8,130 bases of DNA from Gammaproteobacteria bacterium (GCA_012270695.1 JAAXHV010000292.1:9065-17194); one strand, 5' to 3'; counted from the first letter of the stretch, positions 1-7,232 are shown. Numbers and translations are program-made. The notes: generated from the letters alone by a model not told the origin.

Positions 1-210
1 AGAGGTATACCCTGCGATAGCGGGATCTGTCCCGAGATTTACCGGGAACCGGCTTACCAGGGCGGATTCTCCCAAGCGCACCCCCGGTTATCTTGTGCCA
101 GGGAACTGGGGGAAACTGCTGTTGCATTTCCCGTGCATCCGGGTATAGGTGATGAACTCATGGAGGCCATGGCCGCTTCCATTCGCGCAGTGCTGTCAAT
201 GGCCAGTTGA
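1..210 (+). CDS. DegT/DnrJ/EryC1-family sugar aminotransferase, C-terminal 69 residues (5' end outside window)
   Basis: Reading frame 1 is open from the first base to a TGA at 208-210. Its translation ends in the characteristic C-terminal block of PLP-dependent nucleotide-sugar aminotransferases: A-R-E-L-G-E-T, then F-P-V-H-P, then a short helix (GDELMEAMAASIRAVL). In the family, the segment around ELGET...VHP packs the C-terminal small domain near the active site; the PLP lysine lies far upstream and is not in the window. The usual family form is ELGETslmfLVHP, so the Pro before VHP is slightly unusual. The stop is 3 nt before the start of the dehydratase, which makes the two translationally coupled. 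A 4,6-dehydratase product (4-keto-6-deoxy sugar) is the typical substrate of such enzymes, so a 4-amino-4,6-dideoxy sugar is the inferred product. The exact sugar cannot be told from the tail. It is too short to exclude a 3-aminotransferase of the same fold. Confidence 0.85.
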   Translation, partial: RGIPCDSGICPEIYREPAYQGGFSQAHPRLSCARELGETAVAFPVHPGIGDELMEAMAASIRAVLSMAS

Positions 211-213
211 GCC

Positions 214-2142
214 ATGGCTTTCAATAAGCTTATCAACGGCCTGAAAAATTCCCAACCTGTATTGCGGTTACATATCCGCACCGGGGTATTCTTTCACGAT
301 GTCCTGATGATCCCCGTAGCCTGGTATCTCGCCTACTGGTTGAGGTTCAACCTGGGCGCTATTCCTGAAAACTCCCTGCAGGTGGCGACGCTCATGTTGC
401 CCGTAGTGGTCCTCTGCCAGTCATTCAGTTACGTTATTTTCGGCTTGTATCGCGGTATCTGGCGCTTTGCCTCCCTGTATGACTTTATCCGTATCGGCAA
501 ATCGGTTTACGTCGGGGCATTGATTGCAACCCTGGTGATATTTGCCGTTACCAGGATGGAGCATGTACCCAGGTCGGTGATACCGCTGTATATCATTTTG
601 CTGTTCATTTTCCTCGGCGGGAACAGGGCATTATATCGCGCCCTGAAAGATCGCCGTATGAGGATCGGGGGTGGTAAACGGGTCCTGATTATCGGCGCCG
701 GCGAGTCTGCCCAGATGCTGGCGCGGGATATGTTGCAGCATGCCCAGGGCGAATACCTGCCCGTAGGCATGATCGATGATAATCCCGACAAGCTTAATCG
801 GGAAATTCACGGGATAAAGGTGTTGGGCGCTTTCGAGCAAATTCCCCTGGTGGTAAAGAAACAGTCCATAGACCTGATTGTCATTGCTATTCCATCACTG
901 TCATCCGAGAGAATGCAAACGCTGGTTGGCATCTGTGAAAGCACCGATACGGCGTTTAAGACCTTGCCTAAACTTGAGGACCTGATTTCAGGACAGGTAA
1001 CCGTCAGTTCCATCCAGGAGGTCTCTATTGAGGATCTGCTGGGAAGGGAAAAAATCGAACTGGACCGCGCTATGATGCGGGTTGGCTTGTCCGGCAAGGC
1101 GATCATGGTGACCGGCGGTGGCGGTTCAATCGGAACAGAACTATGCCGGCAGGTTGCCGACTTTGAGCCGGATGCATTGATCGTTTATGAACGGAGTGAG
1201 TCCAGCCTGCACCGGATACAGAGAGAACTGGAAAACCAGTATCCGCAACTCAACCTGGTAACGGTATTGGGTGACGTATGTGACCGGCAGTTGCTGGAGG
1301 GTGTTATGGAACAGTATCGGCCTGATATGGTATTCCATGCGGCCGCGTATAAGCACGTGCCCCTGTTACAGGCGCATCCCGCCCAGGCCGTGAAAAACAA
1401 TATTGTCGGCACCCGGATCACGGCCGAGGCCGCCGCTAAATTCCATTGCAACAAATTCGTGTTTATTTCCACTGACAAAGCGGTCAACCCGACCAGTATC
1501 CTTGGGGCAACCAAGCGTGGGGGTGAGATTTACTGCGAGGGCATGAATGCGATTTCCACCTCGCGTTTTATTACGGTCAGGTTCGGTAACGTGCTGGGGT
1601 CGGACGGCAGTGTAGTCCCGCTGTTCAGGGAACAGATACGGTCGGGTGGGCCGTTGACGGTGACCCATCCTGGTATGACCCGCTACTTCATGACCATAAG
1701 AGAGGCGTGCCAGTTGATCCTGCAAGCCAGTGTCGTAGAAGACGAGGGCGGGATTTACGTACTGGACATGGGAGAGCCCGTCCGCATCGACTACCTGGCT
1801 GAGCAGATGATCCGTTTGTCCGGCAAAGAACCCGGGGAGGACATTGAAATTCGGTATGTGGGCCTGAGGCCGGGGGAAAAACTCTATGAAGAGCTGTTTT
1901 ATGATAATGAAATAAAGGAAAGGACGAGGAATAACAAGGTATTCCGCGCAAGACATGTCCCGGCCGACTGGCGCCTGGTCAAGCAGGCGGTTGCCCGCCT
2001 GGAACAGTCTGTTGCAAATGTGGAAGATGACGAGATTAAACGAACACTGGCCGAGCTTGTTCCTCAATACAAAGATGATGATCCCCCTGGTGCCGTCGGT
2101 GTCCAGGTCCGACAGACTGCCAGCCCCGATGGAGATGTGTGA
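214..2142 (+). CDS. Membrane-bound nucleotide-sugar 4,6-dehydratase (WbpM/PglF/CapD-like, extended SDR)
   Basis: A 642-residue inner-membrane protein of WbpM/PglF architecture (family members are roughly 590-670 residues). The N-terminus has about four membrane segments (near residues 25-44, 56-77, 95-113, 121-137) with the family's GLYRGIWRFAS motif at 77-87. A first Rossmann unit follows with GAGESA at 161-166. The catalytic SDR domain starts with TGGGGSIG at 300-307, then STDK at 419-422 and the ATKR block with Lys434. Near the end are VRFGNVLGSDGSVVP and GLRPGEKLYEEL. These enzymes take UDP-GlcNAc (or a related UDP-HexNAc) to the UDP-4-keto-6-deoxy sugar using bound NAD+, often to start O-antigen, capsule or glycoprotein sugars. 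Oddity: the residue four before Lys434 is Leu430, where the family has Tyr (FlaA1) or Met (WbpM). The ATG at 214 is 3 nt after the aminotransferase stop, with no strong Shine-Dalgarno sequence, so coupling is likely. The exact substrate is inferred. Confidence 0.93.
   Translation: MAFNKLINGLKNSQPVLRLHIRTGVFFHDVLMIPVAWYLAYWLRFNLGAIPENSLQVATLMLPVVVLCQSFSYVIFGLYRGIWRFASLYDFIRIGKSVYVGALIATLVIFAVTRMEHVPRSVIPLYIILLFIFLGGNRALYRALKDRRMRIGGGKRVLIIGAGESAQMLARDMLQHAQGEYLPVGMIDDNPDKLNREIHGIKVLGAFEQIPLVVKKQSIDLIVIAIPSLSSERMQTLVGICESTDTAFKTLPKLEDLISGQVTVSSIQEVSIEDLLGREKIELDRAMMRVGLSGKAIMVTGGGGSIGTELCRQVADFEPDALIVYERSESSLHRIQRELENQYPQLNLVTVLGDVCDRQLLEGVMEQYRPDMVFHAAAYKHVPLLQAHPAQAVKNNIVGTRITAEAAAKFHCNKFVFISTDKAVNPTSILGATKRGGEIYCEGMNAISTSRFITVRFGNVLGSDGSVVPLFREQIRSGGPLTVTHPGMTRYFMTIREACQLILQASVVEDEGGIYVLDMGEPVRIDYLAEQMIRLSGKEPGEDIEIRYVGLRPGEKLYEELFYDNEIKERTRNNKVFRARHVPADWRLVKQAVARLEQSVANVEDDEIKRTLAELVPQYKDDDPPGAVGVQVRQTASPDGDV
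2131..2134 (+). promoter_or_regulatory. Ribosome binding site for galU (GGAG)
   Basis: GGAG lies 4 nt upstream of the GTG at 2139 and 10 nt upstream of a second in-frame GTG at 2145. Both spacings are possible, so the galU start is uncertain by two codons. I keep 2139 because it forms the GTGA stop/start overlap with the dehydratase gene. Confidence 0.5.
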
Positions 2143-3023
2143 CAGTGGCCGGCGAGATAAACAAGGCTGTATTTCCGATTGCAGGGCTGGGAACGCGTAC
2201 CCTGCCAGCCACGAAAGTGCTCGCCAAGGAGATGTTGACCCTGGTAGACAGACCGATTATCCAGCATGCCGTTGAGGAAGCGCTCAGCGCCGGCATCAGA
2301 GAACTGATATTTGTCACTGCGGAAGCAAAGCAGATCATCCGCGATCATTTCCAGCCCAACGTGAAACTGGAAAGGGAACTGGCGCTGAGGGGGAAACAGG
2401 AATTGCTCGAGACTGTCAGGAGTATCCCACCGGAAGGCATAAGCTGCCGTTATGTCACACAACATGAACCCCTGGGGCTGGGCCATGCCGTCTTGTGCGC
2501 CAAACCGTTGGTCGGGGACGAGCCGTTCGCGGTTATCCTGCCCGATGACCTGATTTACCACGATGAACGCACCTGTTTACAACAGATGGTGGAGATTTAC
2601 CGGGAGAAAAACGCCAACGTGGTGGCGGTGGAGAACGTGGCCCTGGAACGGGTATCCCGTTACGGGGTCGTCGAGACGGTCAGTGACCGGGACGGCGCCA
2701 AAAAGATGAAGTCTATTGTGGAAAAACCCGCCCCGGATGAGGCGCCCTCGACCCTGGCGGTGGTGGGACGCTATATCTTCACGCCTGCGATCATGGCGTT
2801 ACTGGAAACCACGCCAAGCGGCGCAGGGAACGAGATCCAGTTGACCGATGCCATCGCCGCGCTGCTCGGAACAGAAGACGTATACCTGTGTGAATTCCAG
2901 GGCCGGCGTTACGACTGCGGATCGATCCTGGGATATATGCAGGCAAACGTGGAATATGCTCTCAGGGATGAGGCCATCGGCGCGGAGTTCCAGTCGTACC
3001 TGGCTGAGTTGGTGAAAGATTAG
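2139..3023 (+). CDS. galU: UTP-glucose-1-phosphate uridylyltransferase (UDP-glucose pyrophosphorylase)
   Basis: A cytosolic 294-residue enzyme making UDP-glucose from UTP and glucose-1-phosphate; the length is normal for bacterial GalU (about 280-300). The nucleotide-binding signature AGLGTRTLPATK is at 15-26, then KEM at 30-32. Further on are GLGHAVL at 113-119, the metal-site PDD at 135-137, SRYGVV at 173-178, VEKP at 194-197, VGRYIFTP at 209-216, GNEIQLTDAI at 230-239 and RYDCGSILGY at 257-266. The order and spacing are those of GalU rather than RfbA (dTDP-glucose) or GlmU. Two signature positions depart from the common GTRMLPATKAIPKEM form: Thr21 for Met and Leu-Ala at 28-29 for Ile-Pro. 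The GTG start at 2139 overlaps the upstream TGA by 4 nt; a GTG at 2145 is the alternative. It is the last gene of the plus-strand operon and supplies UDP-glucose (or, after other steps, UDP-glucuronate or UDP-galactose) for the surface glycan. Confidence 0.96.
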   Translation: MTVAGEINKAVFPIAGLGTRTLPATKVLAKEMLTLVDRPIIQHAVEEALSAGIRELIFVTAEAKQIIRDHFQPNVKLERELALRGKQELLETVRSIPPEGISCRYVTQHEPLGLGHAVLCAKPLVGDEPFAVILPDDLIYHDERTCLQQMVEIYREKNANVVAVENVALERVSRYGVVETVSDRDGAKKMKSIVEKPAPDEAPSTLAVVGRYIFTPAIMALLETTPSGAGNEIQLTDAIAALLGTEDVYLCEFQGRRYDCGSILGYMQANVEYALRDEAIGAEFQSYLAELVKD

Positions 3024-3044
3024 ATGCGCAGGTCGGAGGCCGCT

Positions 3045-3072
3045 GAACCTGGTTGGTCACCTCGTAAGGTTC
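3045..3072. terminator. Weak inverted repeat between two convergent operons
   Basis: GAACCT (3045-3050) and AGGTTC (3067-3072) could form a 6-bp stem around a 16-nt loop, in the 50-nt gap between the ends of galU and the dprE2-like gene. The location suits a bidirectional terminator. However, the stem is short, the loop is long and no T-tract follows on either strand, so it could be chance. Confidence 0.2.
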
Positions 3073-3073
3073 C

Positions 3074-3811
3074 CTATAGTTTCATTCGTTTGAAGAGCCA
3101 TTCGGGAAGTATGCGAATAGCGAACATAATCAGTCGCCAGATACGGCGCACATAGACCACATTGCGGCGTTTGTGGATTGCCGCGGTGATTGCAACAGCA
3201 ACTTCTTCAGGTGTTGCTGTCAGGTATACAGGCAATTTGATTCCGTCGGTCATGCGCGTAGAGACAAACCCGGGTTTGACAGTCATGACGTGAATACCAG
3301 TGTTGGCAAGCCGGTTGCGCAGGCCGGATAGAAACGCGTTAAAACCCGCCTTGGCAGAACCATACACGTAGTTTGCAGCACGTCCTCGATCTCCGGCGAC
3401 AGAGCTGACGCCCACCAACATACCACTGCCTCGTTGTTCGAAGCGCGCTGCAAGCAGCCCCATCAGCAACGCGGGGCCGATGTAGTTAGTACGCATTACC
3501 ATCTCTGCTGCAATAGAATTCCGTTCACTTTCAGACTGATTCCCAAGCAATCCAACAACGCAAACTGCGATGTCTGGCAAGGAGTCGAGTGTGTCGAGTA
3601 GTGAGTGTCCGAAATCCTCATCCAGCAAATCACAATTATACGACGTCACCTTCATTCCTGTGCGTACTCTAAGGTCGCCGGCTTCCCACTTAAGTTGCTC
3701 CAGGTTGCGCGCCGCGAGTTGCATAGTATGCCCATTACTTGCCAGCTCACGTGCAATGGCGCGTCCAATATCTGATGTGGCCCCAATGATTAATGCAGTT
3801 TTATTATTCAA
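3074..3811 (-). CDS. dprE2: DprE2-like SDR reductase (polyprenyl-phospho-2-keto-pentose 2-reductase)
   Basis: A 245-residue short-chain dehydrogenase/reductase. The cofactor-binding motif is GATSDIG at 10-16, a form common in the DprE2 group. The catalytic set is Asn109 (in RTNYIG), Ser137 (VSSVAG), Tyr150 and Lys154 (Y-G-S-A-K), followed by VKPGFVSTRMT at 178-188. A hydrophobic, basic C-terminal tail (about 222-243) suits association with the membrane and a lipid-linked substrate. In mycobacteria DprE2 uses NADH to reduce the 2'-keto intermediate made by DprE1, completing the epimerisation of ribose to arabinose on the lipid carrier. The start is TTG at 3811; it overlaps the glycosyltransferase stop as TTGA, and the Rossmann strand begins immediately after, so no longer N-terminus is needed. 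From the protein alone it could be another SDR; the DprE1, UbiA and GtrA neighbours make the DprE2 call strong. It is the last gene of the minus-strand operon. Confidence 0.85.
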   Translation of the reverse strand: MNNKTALIIGATSDIGRAIARELASNGHTMQLAARNLEQLKWEAGDLRVRTGMKVTSYNCDLLDEDFGHSLLDTLDSLPDIAVCVVGLLGNQSESERNSIAAEMVMRTNYIGPALLMGLLAARFEQRGSGMLVGVSSVAGDRGRAANYVYGSAKAGFNAFLSGLRNRLANTGIHVMTVKPGFVSTRMTDGIKLPVYLTATPEEVAVAITAAIHKRRNVVYVRRIWRLIMFAIRILPEWLFKRMKL

Positions 3812-5430
3812 TTCCCTAACCTCGGGCTAACTTTAACAATCACACCATCGGTCAATTCAGCTACCGGCTCCAGTCCCGGTAAGTCACTAAGATAAGAAGC
3901 ATTGTAGTCATAACGTTTAGTAAGATACTCACGATTAAACCAAACTATGTATGTGTTTTCTGACAAGATATGCTGAGTTTCTGTCCATTCAGCCAAAACG
4001 TCAATATTTCTGGGCAGATAGCGATATGAGGTTGTTTGAATATGGTCAGAATTGATGTAGATGGCATGTGGTGCGTTGCTGTAAATCCGGCTTGGCCTAT
4101 ATTCTTGTAAATATTGTAATGTTTGAGACTTACGCCAGACTTTTGACCTGTAGCCGTAATTATCTATGGTCTTCCCCATGTTAATTTTTTTCACAATGGT
4201 ATGCCCTGCCAAACCTGCCCATAGTAAAAGAACGATGACCACGATGGCAGGTAGCATAGATACTACTGCGCTTATGGATGACACACGCTGGAAACTGCCG
4301 TACTCTCTGCAATAGGTGAACAGTCGATCAATCGTGAACAAAACCAGGACAAGGAGAGAGAGATATGCTGGAGATAAGAGTCGATGATGCAATGGGTCCA
4401 TTTTGCTAGTGGTTGCCGCCCATAGCATGAAAATCAGATAAATAAATCCAAACATGCCGAATACCAGAATGAAATTCTTATCCCGCGATTTCCCTGCATT
4501 CCTCCACCATGAAGTAGTGATACAACCCATTAGTATCACTAAAACCAGCAGGATGGTTATCGTTACCGGAACGGCAATCGGTTGAAATAACGTCGTAAAT
4601 TGAGGTGAGTTTTGCCACCATTTTATCAATGTGTTAAGCGCCAAATAAACGTTATCCTGCAAAGCAGTTTCAGCAGGCTGCCTAGTGCCTGTTAGTGTTC
4701 CTAATACCATAAAGTTTCGCATCAGCCATACACTCAGTGGCGCCATGGAAATCAATAGATATAACCCTAGGCGCTTCAACTTCTCTTGAAATATCACCCC
4801 GTGTTGGAGTGCCAACAGGGTAATGGAAGTGATTATCAGTGTAATGCCTGCATAACGAGTCAAACAGGCAAGAGCTGTAAACATCGCAGCCAGGATCAAG
4901 GATGAACGTTTTTCCTTACTCAAATACTTATCCATCCAGATGAGAGAGAGCGTTAGAAAAAGGATAAAGGCAGGTTCGGACCAGACACTTGATGAAACTT
5001 GCCTCAGAGGGGCGGCAAACACAATGGCAAAGCAACCCCATAATATCAGGAAGGTGGATTTAATATATTGTGTTAGCCGGTGACCGACAACGAAGGTAGT
5101 GATCCCTAAGATGGTGGCATTGAGCATACCGGCGATATCTAGTGGGTCAAAAAAAGAAAGGCTGAACAACGAGAGTAATATGGGATATCCAGGCGGCCAG
5201 GTGGCGACAGGATTGCCATTCCAGGTCACATAACCATCTCCATCCAATAGATTTCTGGATAATGCTATATAATTTATAGAGTCCGGGCTTACGTACGGCC
5301 CACGACCAGTTTGGCTGAACAAAATCAGGAATGTTCCCGACAGCGCAATAACAGCAAGCAACGGTGTGATGCCTACCAGTCGGTAATGGGCTATGCGTTG
5401 GAAGCTATCTGGTATTTTTGTGAGTTGCAT
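3808..5430 (-). CDS. Polytopic GT-C-type glycosyltransferase (PMT/ArnT-like), candidate polyprenyl-phospho-arabinose-dependent transferase
   Basis: A 540-residue integral membrane protein with about 11 hydrophobic segments (near 20-38, 80-117, 125-141, 152-168, 178-208, 220-236, 285-303, 319-339, 353-370 and 385-408), followed by a soluble tail of about 130 residues that should be periplasmic. The first outer loop carries the GT-C acidic signature, with Asp50-Ser51 in VSPDSINYIALSRNLL and PPGYPILL at 79-86. SSVWSEP at 146-152, LTRYAG at 190-195 and HHRLLSP at 348-354 are further GT39/ArnT-like landmarks. Such enzymes move a sugar from a polyprenyl-phosphate donor onto a periplasmic acceptor. 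The donor is inferred from the flanking dprE1 and dprE2 genes; the acceptor (lipid A, O-antigen, pilin or other) cannot be read from the sequence. The ATG at 5430 has no clear Shine-Dalgarno sequence and follows a 50-nt gap after dprE1. The gene is AT-rich (for example 23 of 60 bases GC at 4081-4140), unlike the plus-strand operon. Confidence 0.8.
   Translation of the reverse strand: MQLTKIPDSFQRIAHYRLVGITPLLAVIALSGTFLILFSQTGRGPYVSPDSINYIALSRNLLDGDGYVTWNGNPVATWPPGYPILLSLFSLSFFDPLDIAGMLNATILGITTFVVGHRLTQYIKSTFLILWGCFAIVFAAPLRQVSSSVWSEPAFILFLTLSLIWMDKYLSKEKRSSLILAAMFTALACLTRYAGITLIITSITLLALQHGVIFQEKLKRLGLYLLISMAPLSVWLMRNFMVLGTLTGTRQPAETALQDNVYLALNTLIKWWQNSPQFTTLFQPIAVPVTITILLVLVILMGCITTSWWRNAGKSRDKNFILVFGMFGFIYLIFMLWAATTSKMDPLHHRLLSPAYLSLLVLVLFTIDRLFTYCREYGSFQRVSSISAVVSMLPAIVVIVLLLWAGLAGHTIVKKINMGKTIDNYGYRSKVWRKSQTLQYLQEYRPSRIYSNAPHAIYINSDHIQTTSYRYLPRNIDVLAEWTETQHILSENTYIVWFNREYLTKRYDYNASYLSDLPGLEPVAELTDGVIVKVSPRLGN
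3820..3823 (-). promoter_or_regulatory. Ribosome binding site for the dprE2-like gene (GAGG)
   Basis: On the minus strand, GAGG lies 8 nt upstream of the TTG at 3811, within the last codons of the glycosyltransferase gene. This spacing supports the rare TTG start and, with the 4-nt overlap, translational coupling. Confidence 0.55.
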
Positions 5431-5480
5431 TTTAGTAAAATGGTTCGAGCATGAATCTGCAACATGCGCTGTTCTAACCT

Positions 5481-6815
5481 TTATAATGCGAGCCTGCGCG
5501 ATAGCGCGGAGGCAAAAAGAGGCACAGAACCCGCCGCCTCTGCCCTTACCGTCATAAAGTCATCATATTGGGGGTAACCTTGACGTACCATATCTGGTGT
5601 GCAACAAGCGTCTTTGGCAAGATATACGCGCCCACCGTATCCGTGAGTAATCTCGTCCAGCGATCTTAATAGTGTCAATGTATCCCGGTGCAATGGGAAA
5701 TCAAGCGCCAGCGTATAGCCTTCCATGGGAAATGACATGAATCCATCTCCACCGGGGCCAAACAATTTAAGTACTGCTAGGAATGACCTATGTCCGGAAG
5801 ACATCATGCGCTCTAACAAAGTCGTTATGCCGACTAGACTGATTTCCTTAGGAAAAACGCACTGGTATTGAATGAATCCTTTCCTGCCGTAAAGCCGATT
5901 CCAGGCCCTAACCCGGTCCAGAGGGAAGAAAAATAAGTCGAAGTGCGTCAGTCGCGTTCTCTCACCTGCTCTCCCGCACTGTCGGTAGTACAATGCATTG
6001 AAGGCTTTGACAGAGACCTGATTAAGCAACGCAACCGGTAAATCAATCGGGATGCTAATCATATCGACAGATGGACATTGTAAAGGGTCGTTCGCCAGCT
6101 CCGGCGGCAACGCATACTGCTCTATCGGTATGGCGCGTGATACCAGACCACGCCCCAGTTTTGCCCCACTCGCTTGACAATCTATCCAGGCCACACTGTA
6201 AGGCCAGTCTCGGGACTCTTCGATTAAGGCCATTGTGGCCTCAAGGTCACTTGCAGCGAGAGTCTGTTCCATTACAAAGGCAGAATCGATAGGCATCAGC
6301 TGGAAACGGGCAGAGAGAATTACCCCAGTAAGACCCATCCCGCCTATAGTTGCACGAAACAAGTCCTTATGTTCATTACGACTGCATTCACGGATATTCC
6401 CGTCCGCGGTAACCAGTGTCAACGCTTCCACGTGTGCTCCAAAGGAGCCATCCAGGTGATGATTTTTGCCGTGGACGTCCGCAGCGATAAGACCCCCAAC
6501 AGTCACATGTTTCGTACCTGGTAACACAGGAGGGAACCAGCCACGAGGGACGAATGTGTTCAAGATATCGGCAAGCAGAACACCTGCCTCACAAGCCAAC
6601 ATGCCTGTTTTAGTATTAAATGATTGCATCCTATCCAAAGCCAACATGGATAGGGTCAGTTCCGGGTTGAGCGCAGCGTCGCCATATGATCGTCCATTGC
6701 CTCGAGAGATTAATGTACCGCCGTGCCGTATTAGCTTCGGCAGGTCATCGATCCGCCGCAGAGACTCAAATCGGCATTCGAGTACCGGATATCGGCTCCA
6801 ACCTGAGAGCTTCAT
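5481..6815 (-). CDS. dprE1: DprE1-like FAD-dependent oxidase (polyprenyl-phospho-beta-D-ribose 2'-oxidase)
   Basis: A 444-residue VAO-family flavoprotein, close to mycobacterial DprE1 (about 460). The FAD pyrophosphate loop RGNGRSYGDAA is at 38-48. The DprE1 hallmark HGKNHH is at 115-120 inside VTVGGLIAADVHGKNHH, followed by GSFGAHV. WNRLYGRKGFIQYQ lies at 305-318, and the substrate-site lysine is Lys401 in VYLAKD. His115, Ala370 and Lys401 keep exactly the spacing I recall for His132, Cys387 and Lys418 of M. tuberculosis DprE1, so the benzothiazinone-target cysteine is Ala here. DprE1 oxidises the 2'-OH of polyprenyl-phospho-ribose; DprE2 then reduces it to arabinose. The frame stays open upstream to 7016, but the extra 67 residues are unlike the family and lie within gtrA. 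The ATG at 6815 overlaps the gtrA stop (ATGA), and the protein then begins MKLSGWSRYP like the family, so I use it. Confidence 0.9.
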   Translation of the reverse strand: MKLSGWSRYPVLECRFESLRRIDDLPKLIRHGGTLISRGNGRSYGDAALNPELTLSMLALDRMQSFNTKTGMLACEAGVLLADILNTFVPRGWFPPVLPGTKHVTVGGLIAADVHGKNHHLDGSFGAHVEALTLVTADGNIRECSRNEHKDLFRATIGGMGLTGVILSARFQLMPIDSAFVMEQTLAASDLEATMALIEESRDWPYSVAWIDCQASGAKLGRGLVSRAIPIEQYALPPELANDPLQCPSVDMISIPIDLPVALLNQVSVKAFNALYYRQCGRAGERTRLTHFDLFFFPLDRVRAWNRLYGRKGFIQYQCVFPKEISLVGITTLLERMMSSGHRSFLAVLKLFGPGGDGFMSFPMEGYTLALDFPLHRDTLTLLRSLDEITHGYGGRVYLAKDACCTPDMVRQGYPQYDDFMTVRAEAAGSVPLFASALSRRLAL

Positions 6816-7225
6816 ACAGCTCGTTCCCGGAAGACAAAATATTTGTCTAGGTGGTACTTTAGTACGTATCCAACGGACAGTCCCAAAACAGCACCTAAGT
6901 AGCGTAGCCAGTGCGCATCCCCAGCTGCTGCAAACGCCAACTCTGTTCCCCAAAAAATACAGGTCGTGAATACGCCCGTCAGTGAATAGAATGTGAACTT
7001 TATTGTATAAGTGCACAACGTCACAGCCTGGCTCTGAAATATCCAGTGATAGTCAAGCATGTATTTGGTGACTAACCCGGTACAGGTTCCCGCCAATATT
7101 GCCACGTACAGTTCGTAGCGTCCTGTGTAGAGTAGGGCGCATGCAGCTTGGGTTAAGATGTTGACTGTCGTTGCGAGCGCGGCAAAGGCGCTATAACGCA
7201 GGACCAGAGTCGAGGTGGACAGCAT
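6812..7225 (-). CDS. GtrA-family small membrane protein (Rv3789-like)
   Basis: A 137-residue protein with four predicted membrane helices (near 9-31, 38-54, 72-98 and 107-124), the normal GtrA size and layout. The family's conserved aromatic/basic motif after helices 2 and 4 is present twice: KYMLDYHWIF at 54-63 and KYHLDKYFVF at 123-132. GtrA proteins assist transfer or flipping of polyprenyl-phosphate-linked sugars. In mycobacteria the family member Rv3789 sits directly upstream of dprE1 and has been proposed as a decaprenyl-phospho-arabinose translocase or as an anchor for arabinosyltransferases; its mechanism is debated. The same order, GtrA then DprE1, occurs here with a 4-nt ATGA overlap. 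I chose the ATG at 7225, 7 nt after the UbiA stop. A GTG at 7255 would add 10 residues and overlap ubiA by 23 nt; neither has a good Shine-Dalgarno sequence. Confidence 0.85.
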   Translation of the reverse strand: MLSTSTLVLRYSAFAALATTVNILTQAACALLYTGRYELYVAILAGTCTGLVTKYMLDYHWIFQSQAVTLCTYTIKFTFYSLTGVFTTCIFWGTELAFAAAGDAHWLRYLGAVLGLSVGYVLKYHLDKYFVFRERAV

Positions 7226-7232
7226 ATAATTA

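Noticed and set aside
1366..2067. Long open frame on the minus strand inside the dehydratase gene (233 codons)
   Set aside because: It lies wholly antisense to a gene with strong motifs, and its translation has no recognisable domain; it is a shadow of the plus-strand codon pattern.
5449..5467. Inverted repeat GCATG-N9-CATGC in the 50-nt gap upstream of the glycosyltransferase
   Set aside because: Five-base arms are expected by chance at this length, and no promoter elements with proper spacing accompany it. It is noted only as a possible operator.
5492..5513. Hairpin GCCT-GCGCG / CGCGG-AGGC near the 3' end of the dprE1-like gene
   Set aside because: The 9-bp stem has a mismatch and lies inside the coding region before the stop. 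No T-tract follows it on the transcribed strand, so it is not a convincing terminator.
6816..7016. Extension of the dprE1 reading frame by 67 codons upstream of 6815
   Set aside because: The added residues (Cys-rich, no family similarity) overlap most of gtrA in another frame. The ATG at 6815 forms an ATGA overlap with the gtrA stop and begins at the normal family N-terminus.
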